Source: Thiothrix caldifontis (GTDB lineage: Bacteria > Pseudomonadota > Gammaproteobacteria > Thiotrichales > Thiotrichaceae). Taken from it: a DNA stretch of 64,000 bases. Position numbers and translations under genes: made by a program. Every line of letters starts with the position of its first letter. Within the stretch, counting starts at the first letter, position 1. The notes below the pieces were generated by a model. It searched no databases, was not told the DNA's origin, and saw nothing but the letters and a program-made list of their open reading frames with translations. The stretch spans positions 24,392 through 88,391 of the forward strand of contig NZ_FNQP01000015.1 in the NCBI RefSeq assembly GCF_900107695.1, written 5' to 3'. This document shows, in pieces, positions 36,117-45,573 of the stretch.

Positions 36117-38150
36117 GTGCATACCATCCAAGACATCCGAAATATTGTCTTTACCGGACATACAGGCGCAGGCAAGACCAGCCTGATCGAAGCCCTGCTG
36201 TTTCAGGCAGGCGAAACCACCCAACAAGGCGTTATTGAAAAAGGCAATACCGTCACTGACTGTGATCCGCTTGAACAACAACATCAACATTCCCTGTATA
36301 TTTCTGTCGCCACTGCCCACCATGCCGGTTGCCATATCAATTTGATCGACACACCGGGATACCCTGACTTTCAGGGACAGGTGCTGACGGCGTTGTCAGC
36401 CGCTGATACGGTGGTGGTAGTGATTAATGCCGTGGCAGGTATTGAACCCATGAGCCGCAAAATCATGGAATGGGCAAGCCAGCAGCATTTGCCGTGCATG
36501 GTCGTGGTCAACCGCATTGATGCCGCACCCGACAAGCTGGAAAAGTGCCTTCAGGAAATTACCGAGGTGTTTGGTCGCGAATGCCTGCCGCTGGAGTTGC
36601 CCGTCAACCACGCGGCGCAAGTGGTGGAGGTGTATGACCACGAATCCGGCGCGGCGGATTTTTCTTCGGTAGCGGCAGCCCATACTGCTTTGATCGAGCA
36701 GGTGGTGGAAGCAAATGAATCTGCTATGGAACATTATCTGGAAGAAGGTACTGTACCTGCGGCTGAATTGCATGAAGCGTTTGAACAGGCTTTGCGTGAA
36801 AACCATCTGGTTCCCGTTTGCTTCACGTCTGCGCGAACTGGCGCTGGCATCCCTGAACTGTTGGATATTATCGCCAAACTTGCCCCCAACCCGTTGGAGG
36901 CTACGCCGCACCCCTTTATCCGTCATCAAGGCGAGAAAACCGTGGAAACATGGGCGGTTCCCGACCCGGATAAGCCATTGCTGGCGCATGTTTTCCATGT
37001 CGAATTCGACCCGTTTGTGGGCAAGCTGGCCTTGCTGCGGGTACATCAGGGCAGCCTGAAACTGGGCAGTCAGGTACTGGTGGGTGTTGAAGGCAACCCC
37101 GTCAAGATTGCCCATTTGTATCGCTTGCAGGGAAAAGAACGCATCCCTGTTCAGCAGGCTGTAGCGGGCGATATTTGTGCCGTCGCCAAGATCAGCGAGA
37201 TTGAGCCAGACACCATTTTGCACGAACGGCATGAAGACGATGGCGTCGAAATATCCGGGATGACCTTACCAACACCCTTGGTTGGTTTTGCCTTGCGTGC
37301 CAAAAAACGCGGCGATGAACAAAAGCTGTCGGATGTTTTGCACAAACTGGTCGCTGAAGACCCTTGTCTTAGGATTGAATACGATACGGCAGCAAATGAA
37401 ACGGTGCTGCGTGGTTTAGGCGATTTGCATCTGCGCATCGCGCTGGAGCGCATGGACAAACAATACCATGTGGAGGTGGAGGCAGCACCTCCCCGAATTC
37501 CTTACCGGGAAACCATCACCAAGTCGGTGCAGGCGCAATATCGGCATAAGAAACAAAGTGGCGGGGCAGGGCAGTTTGGCGAAGTGCAGCTTGAAGTAGA
37601 GCCGTTGGAACGCGGTGCAGGCTTTGAATTCGTCAACCGCATTGTGGGTGGGGCGATTTCTGGCTCACTGATACCAGCGGTAGAAAAAGGGGTGCGTCAG
37701 GTGCTGGCCTCCGGTGCGATTAGCGGGCATCCGCTGATGGACATTCGGGTAACGTTGGTGGATGGCAAGATGCACTCGGTGGATTCCAAGGAAATTGCCT
37801 TTGTGGTGGCAGGGCGCAAAGCCTTTATGCAAGCCGTTGCCGAAGCCAGCCCCATTATTCTGGAGCCGCTGGTTGATCTGGAGGTAACGGTTCCCGCTGC
37901 CGCGATGGGCGACATTTCCGGCGATCTGGCGACCCGACGGGCGCAGATCCATGATGCTCAAGCCGATGCAGCAGGCAATATGGTTATTCAGGCCAAAATC
38001 CCGCTGGCGGAACTTAACGATTACGCCTCACGCCTGAATTCGCTGACGGGCGGCGAAGGTAGCTGGGCTATCCAGTTCAGCCACTATGAGCCGACCACGG
38101 AAAAGACCCAGCAGGCATTGATGGCGAAGTACCAAGTTGCTGAAGTTTAA
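36117..38150 (+). CDS. Elongation factor G-like translational GTPase
   Basis: The product is 677 residues. The GTG at 36117 has an AAGGAG Shine-Dalgarno 6 nt upstream; an ATG at 36084 would overlap it. G1 is GHTGAGKTS, G3 is DTPGYPDFQG, and G4 is VVNRIDAAP with Arg in place of the usual Lys of NKxD. The domain order of EF-G follows, with AQYRHKKQSGGAGQFGEVQLEVEPL and a C-terminal domain V. It resembles the FusA2 group of paralogues found beside a canonical EF-G; their exact role is not settled. It is divergent from narX and convergent with glnS. Confidence 0.88.
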   Translation: MHTIQDIRNIVFTGHTGAGKTSLIEALLFQAGETTQQGVIEKGNTVTDCDPLEQQHQHSLYISVATAHHAGCHINLIDTPGYPDFQGQVLTALSAADTVVVVINAVAGIEPMSRKIMEWASQQHLPCMVVVNRIDAAPDKLEKCLQEITEVFGRECLPLELPVNHAAQVVEVYDHESGAADFSSVAAAHTALIEQVVEANESAMEHYLEEGTVPAAELHEAFEQALRENHLVPVCFTSARTGAGIPELLDIIAKLAPNPLEATPHPFIRHQGEKTVETWAVPDPDKPLLAHVFHVEFDPFVGKLALLRVHQGSLKLGSQVLVGVEGNPVKIAHLYRLQGKERIPVQQAVAGDICAVAKISEIEPDTILHERHEDDGVEISGMTLPTPLVGFALRAKKRGDEQKLSDVLHKLVAEDPCLRIEYDTAANETVLRGLGDLHLRIALERMDKQYHVEVEAAPPRIPYRETITKSVQAQYRHKKQSGGAGQFGEVQLEVEPLERGAGFEFVNRIVGGAISGSLIPAVEKGVRQVLASGAISGHPLMDIRVTLVDGKMHSVDSKEIAFVVAGRKAFMQAVAEASPIILEPLVDLEVTVPAAAMGDISGDLATRRAQIHDAQADAAGNMVIQAKIPLAELNDYASRLNSLTGGEGSWAIQFSHYEPTTEKTQQALMAKYQVAEV

Positions 38151-38187
38151 GGCTGCAATAGCTTGACGCATATGGGGGAGAGGTTTC

Positions 38188-39855
38188 CTACTTCTTCTCC
38201 CATGTATCCTTTAACCCGATCACCCGGTTAAACACTGGCTTTTCGGTAGTCGAATATTTGGAATCCAACACAAAATACCCCTCACGCTCAAACTGGTAGC
38301 GGTCATCCAGCGTGGCTTGCGCCAGCCCGATTTCGCCTTTGCAGCCGTTGAGGATTTCCAAGCTGTGCGGATTCATGAATTCCAAGAAGTTTTTACCGCC
38401 CGCATCCGGGGCGGGGTCACTGAACAAACGGTCATACAAACGCACTTCGCAATCCACGTTATCACGCGCTGACACCCAATGAATCACGCCTTTGGCTTTC
38501 ACGCCATCTGCCGGATCTTTGCCGACAGTATCCTCGATCACCCGCGCCCGCACTTCGATGATAGTGCCGTCCGCATCCTTCACCGCTTCATCCGCCTCAA
38601 TCACGTAGCTGTTGCGCAAGCGTACCCGTTTGCCCAGCACCAAACGCTTGTACTGCTTGTTGGCTTCTTCGCGGAAATCGTCCTGATCAATCAGAATTTC
38701 GCGGCAAAATGGCATGGCGCGTGTCCCCATCGCCTCATTTTGCGGATGCACCGGCGCAGTCATGGTTTCCACCTGATCATCAGGATAGTTGGTCAAAGTG
38801 ACTTTGAGCGGACGCAACACGCACATGGCACGCGGGGAAATGTTGTTTAAATCTTCGCGGATGGCGAATTCCAACATGCCAAGATCCACCACGCCTTCGA
38901 CTTTGGTCACGCCTGCCATTTCGCAGAAATCGTTAATGGCTTTGGGGGTGAAACCACGACGGCGCAACCCCGAAACGGTGGGCATACGCGGGTCATTCCA
39001 GCCGTCAACGTGCTTTTCATCGACCAATTGCTTGAGCTTGCGCTTGCTGGTGACGGTGTAATTGATATTGAGGCGCGAAAATTCGTACTGGTGCGGTTGC
39101 GCAGGCACGGGAATATTGTCGATAAACCACTCGTACAGTGGGCGATGCACTTCAAATTCCAGAGTACACACCGAATGGCTGATGCCTTCAATCGCGTCAC
39201 TTTGCCCGTGTGCGTAGTCGTAAGAGGGGTAAATACACCATTTATCACCGGTTTGGTGATGCGTAGCACGTTTAATGCGGTAAATCACCGGATCGCGCAA
39301 ATTGATGTTGGACGATGCCATGTCAATCTTCACCCTCAAGGTGCGGCTGCCATCGGGAAACGCGCCATCCCGCATTTGCGTGAACAGTTCAAGGTTTTCC
39401 TCAACAGAACGGGTGCGGAACGGGCTTTCTTTACCGGCTTCAGTCAACGTGCCACGGTATGCCCGCATTTCGTCAGCGGTCAAATCGCACACAAACGCCT
39501 TGCCTGCTTTAATCAGATAAACCGCCCAATCATACAACTGGTCGAAATAATCGGAGGCGTAATGCACCTCACCATCCCACTGATAACCCAGCCATTGCAC
39601 ATCCGCTTTGATGGACTCGACGTATTCTTCGTCTTCTTTTTCGGGGTTGGTGTCATCCATGCGCAGGTTGCACTTGCCGCCAAATTTCTGCGCTAAACCG
39701 AAGTTTAGCCAGATGGATTTGGCGTGACCAATGTGCAAATAGCCGTTAGGTTCGGGGGGGAAGCGGGTGCGCACGCTGGTGACTTTACCGCTTTCGAGAT
39801 CTTCTTTAACGATACGCTCAATAAAATTGAGGGGTTTGCTGGTTTCTTCGCTCAT
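38188..39855 (-). CDS. glnS: Glutaminyl-tRNA synthetase
   Basis: The product is 555 residues, the normal GlnRS length. The HIGH-type motif is in [16 protein letters not shown] and the KMSKS-type motif is [11 protein letters not shown]. The C-terminal beta-barrel anticodon-binding region is complete ([22 protein letters not shown]). It charges tRNA-Gln directly, so this organism uses the GlnRS route. The start ATG is at 39855. Confidence 0.97.
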   Translation of the reverse strand: MSEETSKPLNFIERIVKEDLESGKVTSVRTRFPPEPNGYLHIGHAKSIWLNFGLAQKFGGKCNLRMDDTNPEKEDEEYVESIKADVQWLGYQWDGEVHYASDYFDQLYDWAVYLIKAGKAFVCDLTADEMRAYRGTLTEAGKESPFRTRSVEENLELFTQMRDGAFPDGSRTLRVKIDMASSNINLRDPVIYRIKRATHHQTGDKWCIYPSYDYAHGQSDAIEGISHSVCTLEFEVHRPLYEWFIDNIPVPAQPHQYEFSRLNINYTVTSKRKLKQLVDEKHVDGWNDPRMPTVSGLRRRGFTPKAINDFCEMAGVTKVEGVVDLGMLEFAIREDLNNISPRAMCVLRPLKVTLTNYPDDQVETMTAPVHPQNEAMGTRAMPFCREILIDQDDFREEANKQYKRLVLGKRVRLRNSYVIEADEAVKDADGTIIEVRARVIEDTVGKDPADGVKAKGVIHWVSARDNVDCEVRLYDRLFSDPAPDAGGKNFLEFMNPHSLEILNGCKGEIGLAQATLDDRYQFEREGYFVLDSKYSTTEKPVFNRVIGLKDTWEKK

Positions 39856-39900
39856 GGGGGTAGTTCTTGTCGATTATTGCAATGCAGGAATTAGACTATT

Positions 39901-39929
39901 AAGCACCGCCGTTGTCCAGTGCGGTGCTT
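39901..39929. terminator. Inverted repeat downstream of the SLAC1-type gene
   Basis: AAGCACCGC (39901-39909) and GCGGTGCTT (39921-39929) form a perfect 9-bp stem with an 11-nt loop between the glnS start and the stop of the channel gene at 39950. There is no clear T-tract, so termination is likely but not certain. Confidence 0.55.
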
Positions 39930-39949
39930 ACCCATTTGCGTTGTGGCGC

Positions 39950-40921
39950 TTAATGCCCCGGTTTGCAGATGTCGTGACGCACTATTGCACGTAGCGTCAG
40001 CGTCACCAGCAACACAACCAACACGCTCAAAATGACCAACAAACCGCTGGCAATCCACAGATACGTCGCCGCCTGCGACTGTTCATACATAATGAAGCTA
40101 GCAATGGTAATCGCCGCCAAGGGGAACGAATATGCCCACCAAGGCATTCCAAAGGTCAATTTCGCAAAACGCCCAATTTGGCTAAACAGCAAAATGGTCA
40201 GGAATAACCCAAAGAAATACAGCACCCGTGCAAACGCATCCAGCTCATTTTCCAAGCGCATGTAGGCAATAAAGCCAACCGCTGGTGGCGCAATCAAAAT
40301 GAACAAACTCGGCAACAAAAACGCATCAATCGCCTGATGAAACATCATGCGGTTAAACACCAGTGTCATTAAAATCAACCAGAAAAACATGCCGACGCTA
40401 AAGAAAAACCACGACACATCCACAAATCCAAGTGGCACGCCAACCACAGGCACCAGCACATTTCCCACCGCTGGAATAAACCACGCTGGGTTGATGTGCT
40501 GAATCTGGAAATGTTCGTGGTGCATCCATTTATTAATCACATACAGCGTAAGCACCAGATGCAATAAGGTTCCCGCCACCCAGACGGGCAGGGCAAACTC
40601 AGCATTCACCCCATACAAAGCGGTCGCAATCAGCAACAAACTGATCGAAATGGTCGGGAAAAAACTGAGCTTGACCGGATGCGCCAACTCCTGCGCCACA
40701 TTCTGCGGGTAGCGCCACATCTTGCTCAAATACAGTAGGAATAACAGCATAAAAACACCGGCAGTCAGTGCCAGCATTCCGACGTTGATACCCAAATCGC
40801 GGTGAAATACATGCTGGGCTTTTTCCCATGCAATCGTTAAACCGGATAAGCCCATTACCACCGAAAAAAACGAGATGGGTAAAAAGGCTAAGCGCCCGTG
40901 TGGTGCAGGAGTGTGCTCCAT
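39950..40921 (-). CDS. SLAC1/TehA-type anion channel or dicarboxylate transporter
   Basis: The product is 323 residues with about ten membrane segments and a short hydrophilic N-terminus. The family pattern (LPISFFSVVMGLSGL at the start, AFLLPSLFILIAPPAVGF in the middle, FGMPWWAYSFPLAA near the end) fits the TDT/SLAC1 superfamily, whose members transport small anions such as nitrate, chloride, malate or sulfite. It is 11 nt downstream of the DUF6858-like gene and divergent from a sulfur-compound oxidoreductase, so an inorganic sulfur or nitrogen anion is a plausible substrate; this is inferred from context. Confidence 0.85.
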   Translation of the reverse strand: MEHTPAPHGRLAFLPISFFSVVMGLSGLTIAWEKAQHVFHRDLGINVGMLALTAGVFMLLFLLYLSKMWRYPQNVAQELAHPVKLSFFPTISISLLLIATALYGVNAEFALPVWVAGTLLHLVLTLYVINKWMHHEHFQIQHINPAWFIPAVGNVLVPVVGVPLGFVDVSWFFFSVGMFFWLILMTLVFNRMMFHQAIDAFLLPSLFILIAPPAVGFIAYMRLENELDAFARVLYFFGLFLTILLFSQIGRFAKLTFGMPWWAYSFPLAAITIASFIMYEQSQAATYLWIASGLLVILSVLVVLLVTLTLRAIVRHDICKPGH

Positions 40922-40932
40922 GATGCCAATCC

Positions 40933-41328
40933 TCAGTCGTTGATGACCAATGCTTTTGCCCAGGCTTCCATCGCGTTATTGGCGAGCGGCATGGGCGCTT
41001 CCATAAAGCTGATCACGAAAGTATCGGCTTTTTCAGCAATACCGATAGCGCGGGGGCGTACTGCCAGCACTTGCGGGTTAGGCAAATGTGTGCCGAAGCA
41101 GAACACTACGTTTTTGGCGGCGATAATGTCGGGGGCAATTTCGCCTTGTGGCAGTGCTTTGGTATGCGCGTAATGGTCGAAAACTGCGATGAATTGTGCC
41201 ACCGGGTGTTCGGCGATTTTTGCTAAGAAATAGTCAACAATGCCGTCTACGGTACGGTGGGCAATTTCATTTTTGCCGACTTCCATCGTGAAAACGGGGT
41301 ATTTTTCTTGCAGCATCATTTGTTTCAT
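40933..41328 (-). CDS. DUF6858-like small cytoplasmic protein
   Basis: The product is 131 residues without signal peptide or membrane segment. Recognisable stretches are LQEKYPVFTMEVGKNE, FIAVFDHYAHTKALPQGEI, VVFCFGTHLPNPQVLAVRPR and VISFMEAPMPLANNAME. I take it for the DUF6858 family from memory of these motifs; the function is unknown. An AAGGAA Shine-Dalgarno precedes the ATG. It forms a two-gene unit with the SLAC1-type transporter and is divergent from the molybdopterin oxidoreductase operon. Confidence 0.65.
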   Translation of the reverse strand: MKQMMLQEKYPVFTMEVGKNEIAHRTVDGIVDYFLAKIAEHPVAQFIAVFDHYAHTKALPQGEIAPDIIAAKNVVFCFGTHLPNPQVLAVRPRAIGIAEKADTFVISFMEAPMPLANNAMEAWAKALVIND

Positions 41329-41465
41329 GGGGATTCCTTCTAAAAGAGTGAAAAGCTAACAGTAGGGCGATTCTAGGGCTTGGTAAGCGGTTTGGCATTG
41401 AAAAATAGCAAACTAAAGCACTAAGGTATTGCGCCGTTTATCGCCGCGCAACAATCGGGGTTTTC

Positions 41466-41479
41466 ATGATGTATGTCAA
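41466..41479. promoter_or_regulatory. FNR/Anr-like site
   Basis: ATGAT-GTAT-GTCAA differs from the FNR consensus TTGAY-N4-RTCAA only at the first base. It lies between two divergent operons. A TATAAA at 41546-41551 has no good -35, and the site would be centred about 83 bp upstream of its start point, a spacing possible for a class I activator. Confidence 0.45.
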
Positions 41480-41493
41480 ACAATACTCAACAA

Positions 41494-41515
41494 AACCTTG
41501 CGATTTAGCAAGGTT
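41494..41515. promoter_or_regulatory. 8-bp inverted repeat in the divergent intergenic region
   Basis: AACCTTGC and GCAAGGTT are perfectly complementary around GATTTA. It may be an operator for a dimeric regulator; it has no T-tract in either direction. Confidence 0.4.
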
Positions 41516-41558
41516 GATTCGTGCCCCGCCCCGCAGACTATCCCTTATAAAGAGATGT

Positions 41559-41573
41559 CAATGAATGTCATTG
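41559..41573. promoter_or_regulatory. Palindrome CAATGA-ATG-TCATTG near the probable start point
   Basis: A perfect 6+6 bp inverted repeat with a 3-nt centre begins 8 nt after the TATAAA element and ends 24 nt before the start codon. Its place over the expected transcription start suggests a repressor operator. Confidence 0.4.
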
Positions 41574-41596
41574 TATCGCGCTAGTAGGAGTCAAAC

Positions 41597-43897
41597 GTGC
41601 AGGAATCGAATCAATCCGGCAAGGCATCGCGCCGCGCCTTTCTCAAAGGCATAATGGGGACAGCCGTCGCGTCAACGGCGGCGTTAAGCCTTGATGCGCA
41701 AGCGCGTATCCATGCCCCCCACGAACAAGAAACCCTCAAGGATTACGAAGAACACTGGGGTTTTTGCGACATGTGTTACTGGCGCTGTGGCTTAAAAGTC
41801 CGCAGCCGTGACGGCAAAGCTTTCAAAATCGACGGCAACCCCGAACACCCGCTCAATCGTGGGGTGGTGTGTGGCAAGGGTAATTCCGGCATTCAGGTGG
41901 CGTTTGCACCCAACCGTTTGAAACAGCCAATGGAACGTACCGGCGCACGCGGTGACAACCAATGGCGACCCATGCCGTGGGATGAAGCACTCGACAAAGT
42001 AGCGCACGAATTGACCAAGGTAAAAGAAAAATACGGCCCGCAAGCACTGGTCATGATTGGTCACGGCACGTGGGAAAAACCCTACCACCGCCTTGCCCAC
42101 GCTTTTGGCACACCTAACACCACCAGCCCGGTGTTTGGCTTGTGCTGCGGGCCACGCGGCGTTGCCAATACGCTGATTGCGGGCAAAAACCTGACCGGCA
42201 ACGAAACCATCGACTTGGAAAATTGCAAATACTTCCTAATGATGGGGCGCAACATTACCGAATCCTTGCACAACGGCGAAACCCTCGGCTGGATTGACGG
42301 AGTGGCTAATGGTGCGAAAGTGACTTATGTTGACCCGCGTTACACCATCACGGCTTCCAAAGCCGATGAGTGGCTGTCGATTCGTCCACTCACTGACCAT
42401 GCCTTCCTGCTGGCACTGATCCATGTGGTGATTAAAGGCGGTCTGTACGACAAGCAATTTGTCGCCGAATACGTCACCGGCTTGGATGAACTGACTGCCA
42501 AAGTCGAGCAATACACCCCCGAATGGCAGGAAGCAATCACCACGATTCCGGCGGACACAGTGCGCCGCATTGCGCTCGAAATGGCGCAGAAAGCACCTGC
42601 GGTATTCGTTTACAGCCCGCGCCGTTTAACCCGTACTTCCAATGATCTTGGCACGGGGATGAGCATTTCGATCCTCAACTCGTTGTTTGGGGTATGGGAT
42701 CGCAAAGGCGGTATTTTCACCCCGCAAACCATCAAAGTGCCTGAGATTGATTTGCCGGAATTCCCGCACGCGCATGTCAGCCGTGAAGAAGGGCATGGCG
42801 ATTTTGATTTTGCCCACAACCCGTTTGCTGTTGACGTTGAAGGCAAAATACAGCGTGCGGATGGTGCAGGCGTGCCGGGGCGTTGGCCGCTGGCTAACCC
42901 GCAATACGGTTTGACCAATGAAATGTGGAAGGCAATGGCGGAGCAAGACCCTTACCCGCTGAAAGCCTTGCTGACGGCTGGCGGTAATGGTTTTACCAAT
43001 AGCACCGACTATGACACGGTGCGCAAAGCCTTGCTGAACATGGATTTTTACGTCGCGGCAGACGTGAGTCCCAATGAAATGAATAGCTATGCCGATATTA
43101 TCCTGCCCGAAGCCAGCTATTTGGAGCGGTATGACGATTTGCAGATCGGCGGCGCACGCGAAGGTTTCATTGCCTTGCGTGAACCGGCGATGCAACCGCT
43201 GCACGATACCAAAGGCTCGTGGGATATTTGCAAAGCCTTGTCGCAACGCTTGGGGCTGGAGGCGTATTTTCCGCACGATTCGGTGGCGGATATGCTGGAT
43301 GACCGCTTGAAAAAAGCCGGTTATTCACTCGCGGAACTGAAGGAAAAAGGCATTATTAAAAAGCCCGTCGATGATGCGATTAACTTCCCGCGTGAACACG
43401 GCGGTAAATCGGTCTTTCCGACCCCCAGCGGCAAGATCGAGCTTATTCCCAGCCAGTTACAAGCACTGGGCATGGCGGATGCGATTGAGTGGGCAGAGCA
43501 GCCACGCCCTAAAGACGGTGAGTTCCATTTTACCTTTGGGCGGGTGGGTTTCCATACCCATGCGCGGACTCAGGACAATATCTGGTTGAACTATTTCATG
43601 CCGGAAAACCTGTTGTGGATACACCCCGACGCTGCCGCCAAGCTCGGCATTAGCGATGGCGAGACGGTGGAGGTCAAGGATGCCAAAGGGCGCGGTGGCA
43701 AGATTGCTGCCAAAGTTACGCCGCGCATCCGCCCGGATACGGTGTTCACGGTACACGGCTTTGGGCATTGGGATACGCGCATGACCACGGCGGTCGGCAA
43801 AGGGTTGTCGGATTCGTTGCTGGCATCGGATACCCGTGAAAAACACATTGGCAGTATTTCGATGGGTATGAACATGGTCACTGTGACCAAAGTCTGA
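41597..43897 (+). CDS. Tat-exported molybdopterin oxidoreductase, PhsA/PsrA-like catalytic subunit
   Basis: The product is 766 residues starting at GTG 41597 behind TAGGAG. The N-terminus has a twin-arginine signal (ASRRAFLKGIMG). A [4Fe-4S] motif follows in CDMCYWRCG and GVVCGKG. The likely Mo-ligand cysteine lies in SPVFGLCCGPRG. The molybdopterin-dinucleotide binding domain is at the C-terminus (LLWIHPDAAAKLGISDGETVEV). Length and partner subunits fit thiosulfate/polysulfide reductases (PhsA is about 758 residues), but sulfite- or tetrathionate-active relatives and operation in the oxidative direction cannot be excluded. MoaDE in the same window supply the cofactor. The next gene starts 13 nt downstream. 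Confidence 0.87.
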   Translation: MQESNQSGKASRRAFLKGIMGTAVASTAALSLDAQARIHAPHEQETLKDYEEHWGFCDMCYWRCGLKVRSRDGKAFKIDGNPEHPLNRGVVCGKGNSGIQVAFAPNRLKQPMERTGARGDNQWRPMPWDEALDKVAHELTKVKEKYGPQALVMIGHGTWEKPYHRLAHAFGTPNTTSPVFGLCCGPRGVANTLIAGKNLTGNETIDLENCKYFLMMGRNITESLHNGETLGWIDGVANGAKVTYVDPRYTITASKADEWLSIRPLTDHAFLLALIHVVIKGGLYDKQFVAEYVTGLDELTAKVEQYTPEWQEAITTIPADTVRRIALEMAQKAPAVFVYSPRRLTRTSNDLGTGMSISILNSLFGVWDRKGGIFTPQTIKVPEIDLPEFPHAHVSREEGHGDFDFAHNPFAVDVEGKIQRADGAGVPGRWPLANPQYGLTNEMWKAMAEQDPYPLKALLTAGGNGFTNSTDYDTVRKALLNMDFYVAADVSPNEMNSYADIILPEASYLERYDDLQIGGAREGFIALREPAMQPLHDTKGSWDICKALSQRLGLEAYFPHDSVADMLDDRLKKAGYSLAELKEKGIIKKPVDDAINFPREHGGKSVFPTPSGKIELIPSQLQALGMADAIEWAEQPRPKDGEFHFTFGRVGFHTHARTQDNIWLNYFMPENLLWIHPDAAAKLGISDGETVEVKDAKGRGGKIAAKVTPRIRPDTVFTVHGFGHWDTRMTTAVGKGLSDSLLASDTREKHIGSISMGMNMVTVTKV

Positions 43898-43910
43898 GGA
43901 GGCGAATAAC

Positions 43911-44660
43911 ATGGTTGCAAAATACGTGATGTTGGCGGATACCACCCGCTGCATTAACTGCAAGGCGTGCGAAGTCGCTTGCCGTGCGGAATGGGATACC
44001 CCGCTGGGTTACTCGCGTGACTGGGTGAAGGAAGTCGAATACGTCAATGCCAAGGGGTTGCCGGAAGTGCAATTATTCCCCGGTCGTTGCCAGCATTGCG
44101 ACGACCCGCCGTGCGTGGAGGTTTGCCCCTCCGGTGCGTCCTGGAAGCGTGATGACGGCATTGTGCTGGTCGATCATGCGATTTGTTCCGGTTGCGAATT
44201 GTGCGTTCCGGCTTGCCCGTATGACGCGCGGTGGCTGAATCCGGTGACGAATACCATTAGCAAATGCACGTTCTGCCAGCCGCGAATCGACAAGGGTTTG
44301 CAGCCTGCGTGCGTGGATACGTGTGTGGGGCGTGCGCTGATTTTTGGTGATGCCAATGACCCGAATTCTGAAGTTTCCCAATTGCTGAAAGCCAAAGAAT
44401 GGCAAAAGCTGGTGACGGATGAGGTTAATATCGGCCCTAACCATTATTACTACACGGCGGGTAAAGCGATTCCTGACACGGTGATGCCGAAGCTGAATGA
44501 GCGGCATTTGTCCGGCACGCTGATGGAAAACATCGTTAATCCGCTGGGGACACTGGGTATCGGCGGGATGATGGCGGTATTCCTCGGTGCAGGTATTAAA
44601 AAATTGATCGACCGTCGCCAAGACGTGAGCAACAAGGAGGGCAGCCATGAGCAGCACTAA
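43911..44660 (+). CDS. Four-cluster ferredoxin subunit with C-terminal membrane anchor
   Basis: The product is 249 residues with four [4Fe-4S] cysteine groups: CINCKACEVAC, CQHCDDPPCVEVC, CSGCELCVPAC, and CTFCQPRI with CVDTC. A membrane helix near 212-230 (LGTLGIGGMMAVFLGAGI) resembles that of formate dehydrogenase beta subunits rather than soluble PhsB. It should relay electrons between the catalytic subunit and the membrane cytochrome b. An AGGAGG Shine-Dalgarno is present. It overlaps the next gene by 14 bp. Confidence 0.92.
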   Translation: MVAKYVMLADTTRCINCKACEVACRAEWDTPLGYSRDWVKEVEYVNAKGLPEVQLFPGRCQHCDDPPCVEVCPSGASWKRDDGIVLVDHAICSGCELCVPACPYDARWLNPVTNTISKCTFCQPRIDKGLQPACVDTCVGRALIFGDANDPNSEVSQLLKAKEWQKLVTDEVNIGPNHYYYTAGKAIPDTVMPKLNERHLSGTLMENIVNPLGTLGIGGMMAVFLGAGIKKLIDRRQDVSNKEGSHEQH

Positions 44661-45375
44661 ACCCACCATTAAGGTGCGTACCAAGGATGTGATTGCGATC
44701 CACTGGTTCAACGCTTTTTTCTGGCTGACGCTGGTATTGACTGGCTTTGGCATTATTTCCGGCGATTTTGTGCGCCTTGCTCCGGCATTCTGGCCGACAT
44801 TCCTGCAAAACCTGCTGGGGGGCAATGCCAATCTGGTGTTGCTGCACGGTATCGGTGGCATGGTGTGGGCGGGGGTGATTGGCGTGTACGCGCTGTTGAA
44901 TTTCAAGCGGGTGGTGTTACCGTTTCTGAAAAATGTGCTGGTGTTAACGCCTAAGGCAGCTATCGCGGATATGAGTTCGATGGTGATCACGCTGGCGCAT
45001 TTGTTTGGCTTGCTGAAACACAAAAGCGTGCCGCCGCAAGGGCGTTACAACGGGGCGCAACGTTTGTTGGGGACGATGATTATTGCGTGTTCGCTGGCGA
45101 TTGCGGTGACGGGGCTGTATTTGTTCCTCAGCCCGATGCTTCTGGATTTTGCTGCATCAGCGGGGGTCTTGGGGGGCGTGTTCCGCTGGGCGTTGGTGAT
45201 TCATTTGGCAGCGGTGTTGCTGGTATTGTTGGGCTTGGTGGCACATATCTATTTCGCGGTGGTGGAAGAGCCGGAATCGCTGGAAACCATGAAGTCGGGC
45301 GAGGCGGAAGTTGCGTTTATCAAGCACCATAATCCCTTGTGGTATGCGGAGTTGGAGCGTGAGGGGAAGGTTTGA
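44647..45375 (+). CDS. Cytochrome b membrane subunit (PhsC/FdnI-like)
   Basis: The product is 242 residues with four membrane segments. Candidate haem-b histidines lie in IHWFNAFFW, VLLHGIGGMVWAG and VIHLAAVLLVLLGLVAHIYF, and the GRYNGAQRL motif is typical of FdnI/PhsC-type subunits. It would exchange electrons with the quinone pool. Use of a cytochrome b, not an NrfD/PsrC-type subunit, points to the PhsABC or formate-dehydrogenase architecture. It ends the operon; a hairpin lies about 100 nt downstream. Confidence 0.9.
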   Translation: MSSTKPTIKVRTKDVIAIHWFNAFFWLTLVLTGFGIISGDFVRLAPAFWPTFLQNLLGGNANLVLLHGIGGMVWAGVIGVYALLNFKRVVLPFLKNVLVLTPKAAIADMSSMVITLAHLFGLLKHKSVPPQGRYNGAQRLLGTMIIACSLAIAVTGLYLFLSPMLLDFAASAGVLGGVFRWALVIHLAAVLLVLLGLVAHIYFAVVEEPESLETMKSGEAEVAFIKHHNPLWYAELEREGKV

Positions 45376-45477
45376 ATACCCGCCGGTATGCATACTGGCA
45401 GGTGTTGTCTGGGTTATAGGTTATGGATAATGTTTTGCAGTTCTTGCTGGAGTTGGTGTAACTGGCAGCTGCCAGCT

Positions 45478-45511
45478 AATTGCCCTGACTCCTGCAAGAG
45501 TTTGGGCAATT
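45478..45511. terminator. Hairpin between converging genes
   Basis: AATTGCCC (45478-45485) pairs with GGGCAATT (45504-45511), and inside the loop ACTC pairs with GAGT. It lies between the stop of the cytochrome b gene and that of the lipoprotein gene, so it can serve both strands. A separate palindrome GGCAGCTGCC lies at 45464-45473. The rest of 45376-45573 holds nothing recognisable. Confidence 0.6.
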
Positions 45512-45573
45512 ATGTTTGAAAGATAGGTTTGCCTGTGGAGAATAGGAGTTTACGAGCTTACTTCGCAAACACG

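Noticed and set aside
36396..37232. 278-residue minus-strand frame opposite the EF-G-like gene
   Set aside because: It is a composition shadow of the GTPase gene and has no family sequence.
39010..39696. 228-residue plus-strand frame opposite glnS
   Set aside because: It lies wholly inside the complete glnS gene and shows no domain.
44073..45023. 316-residue minus-strand frame across the ferredoxin and cytochrome b genes
   Set aside because: It is antisense to two well-supported subunit genes and has an Arg/Pro/Thr-biased shadow composition.
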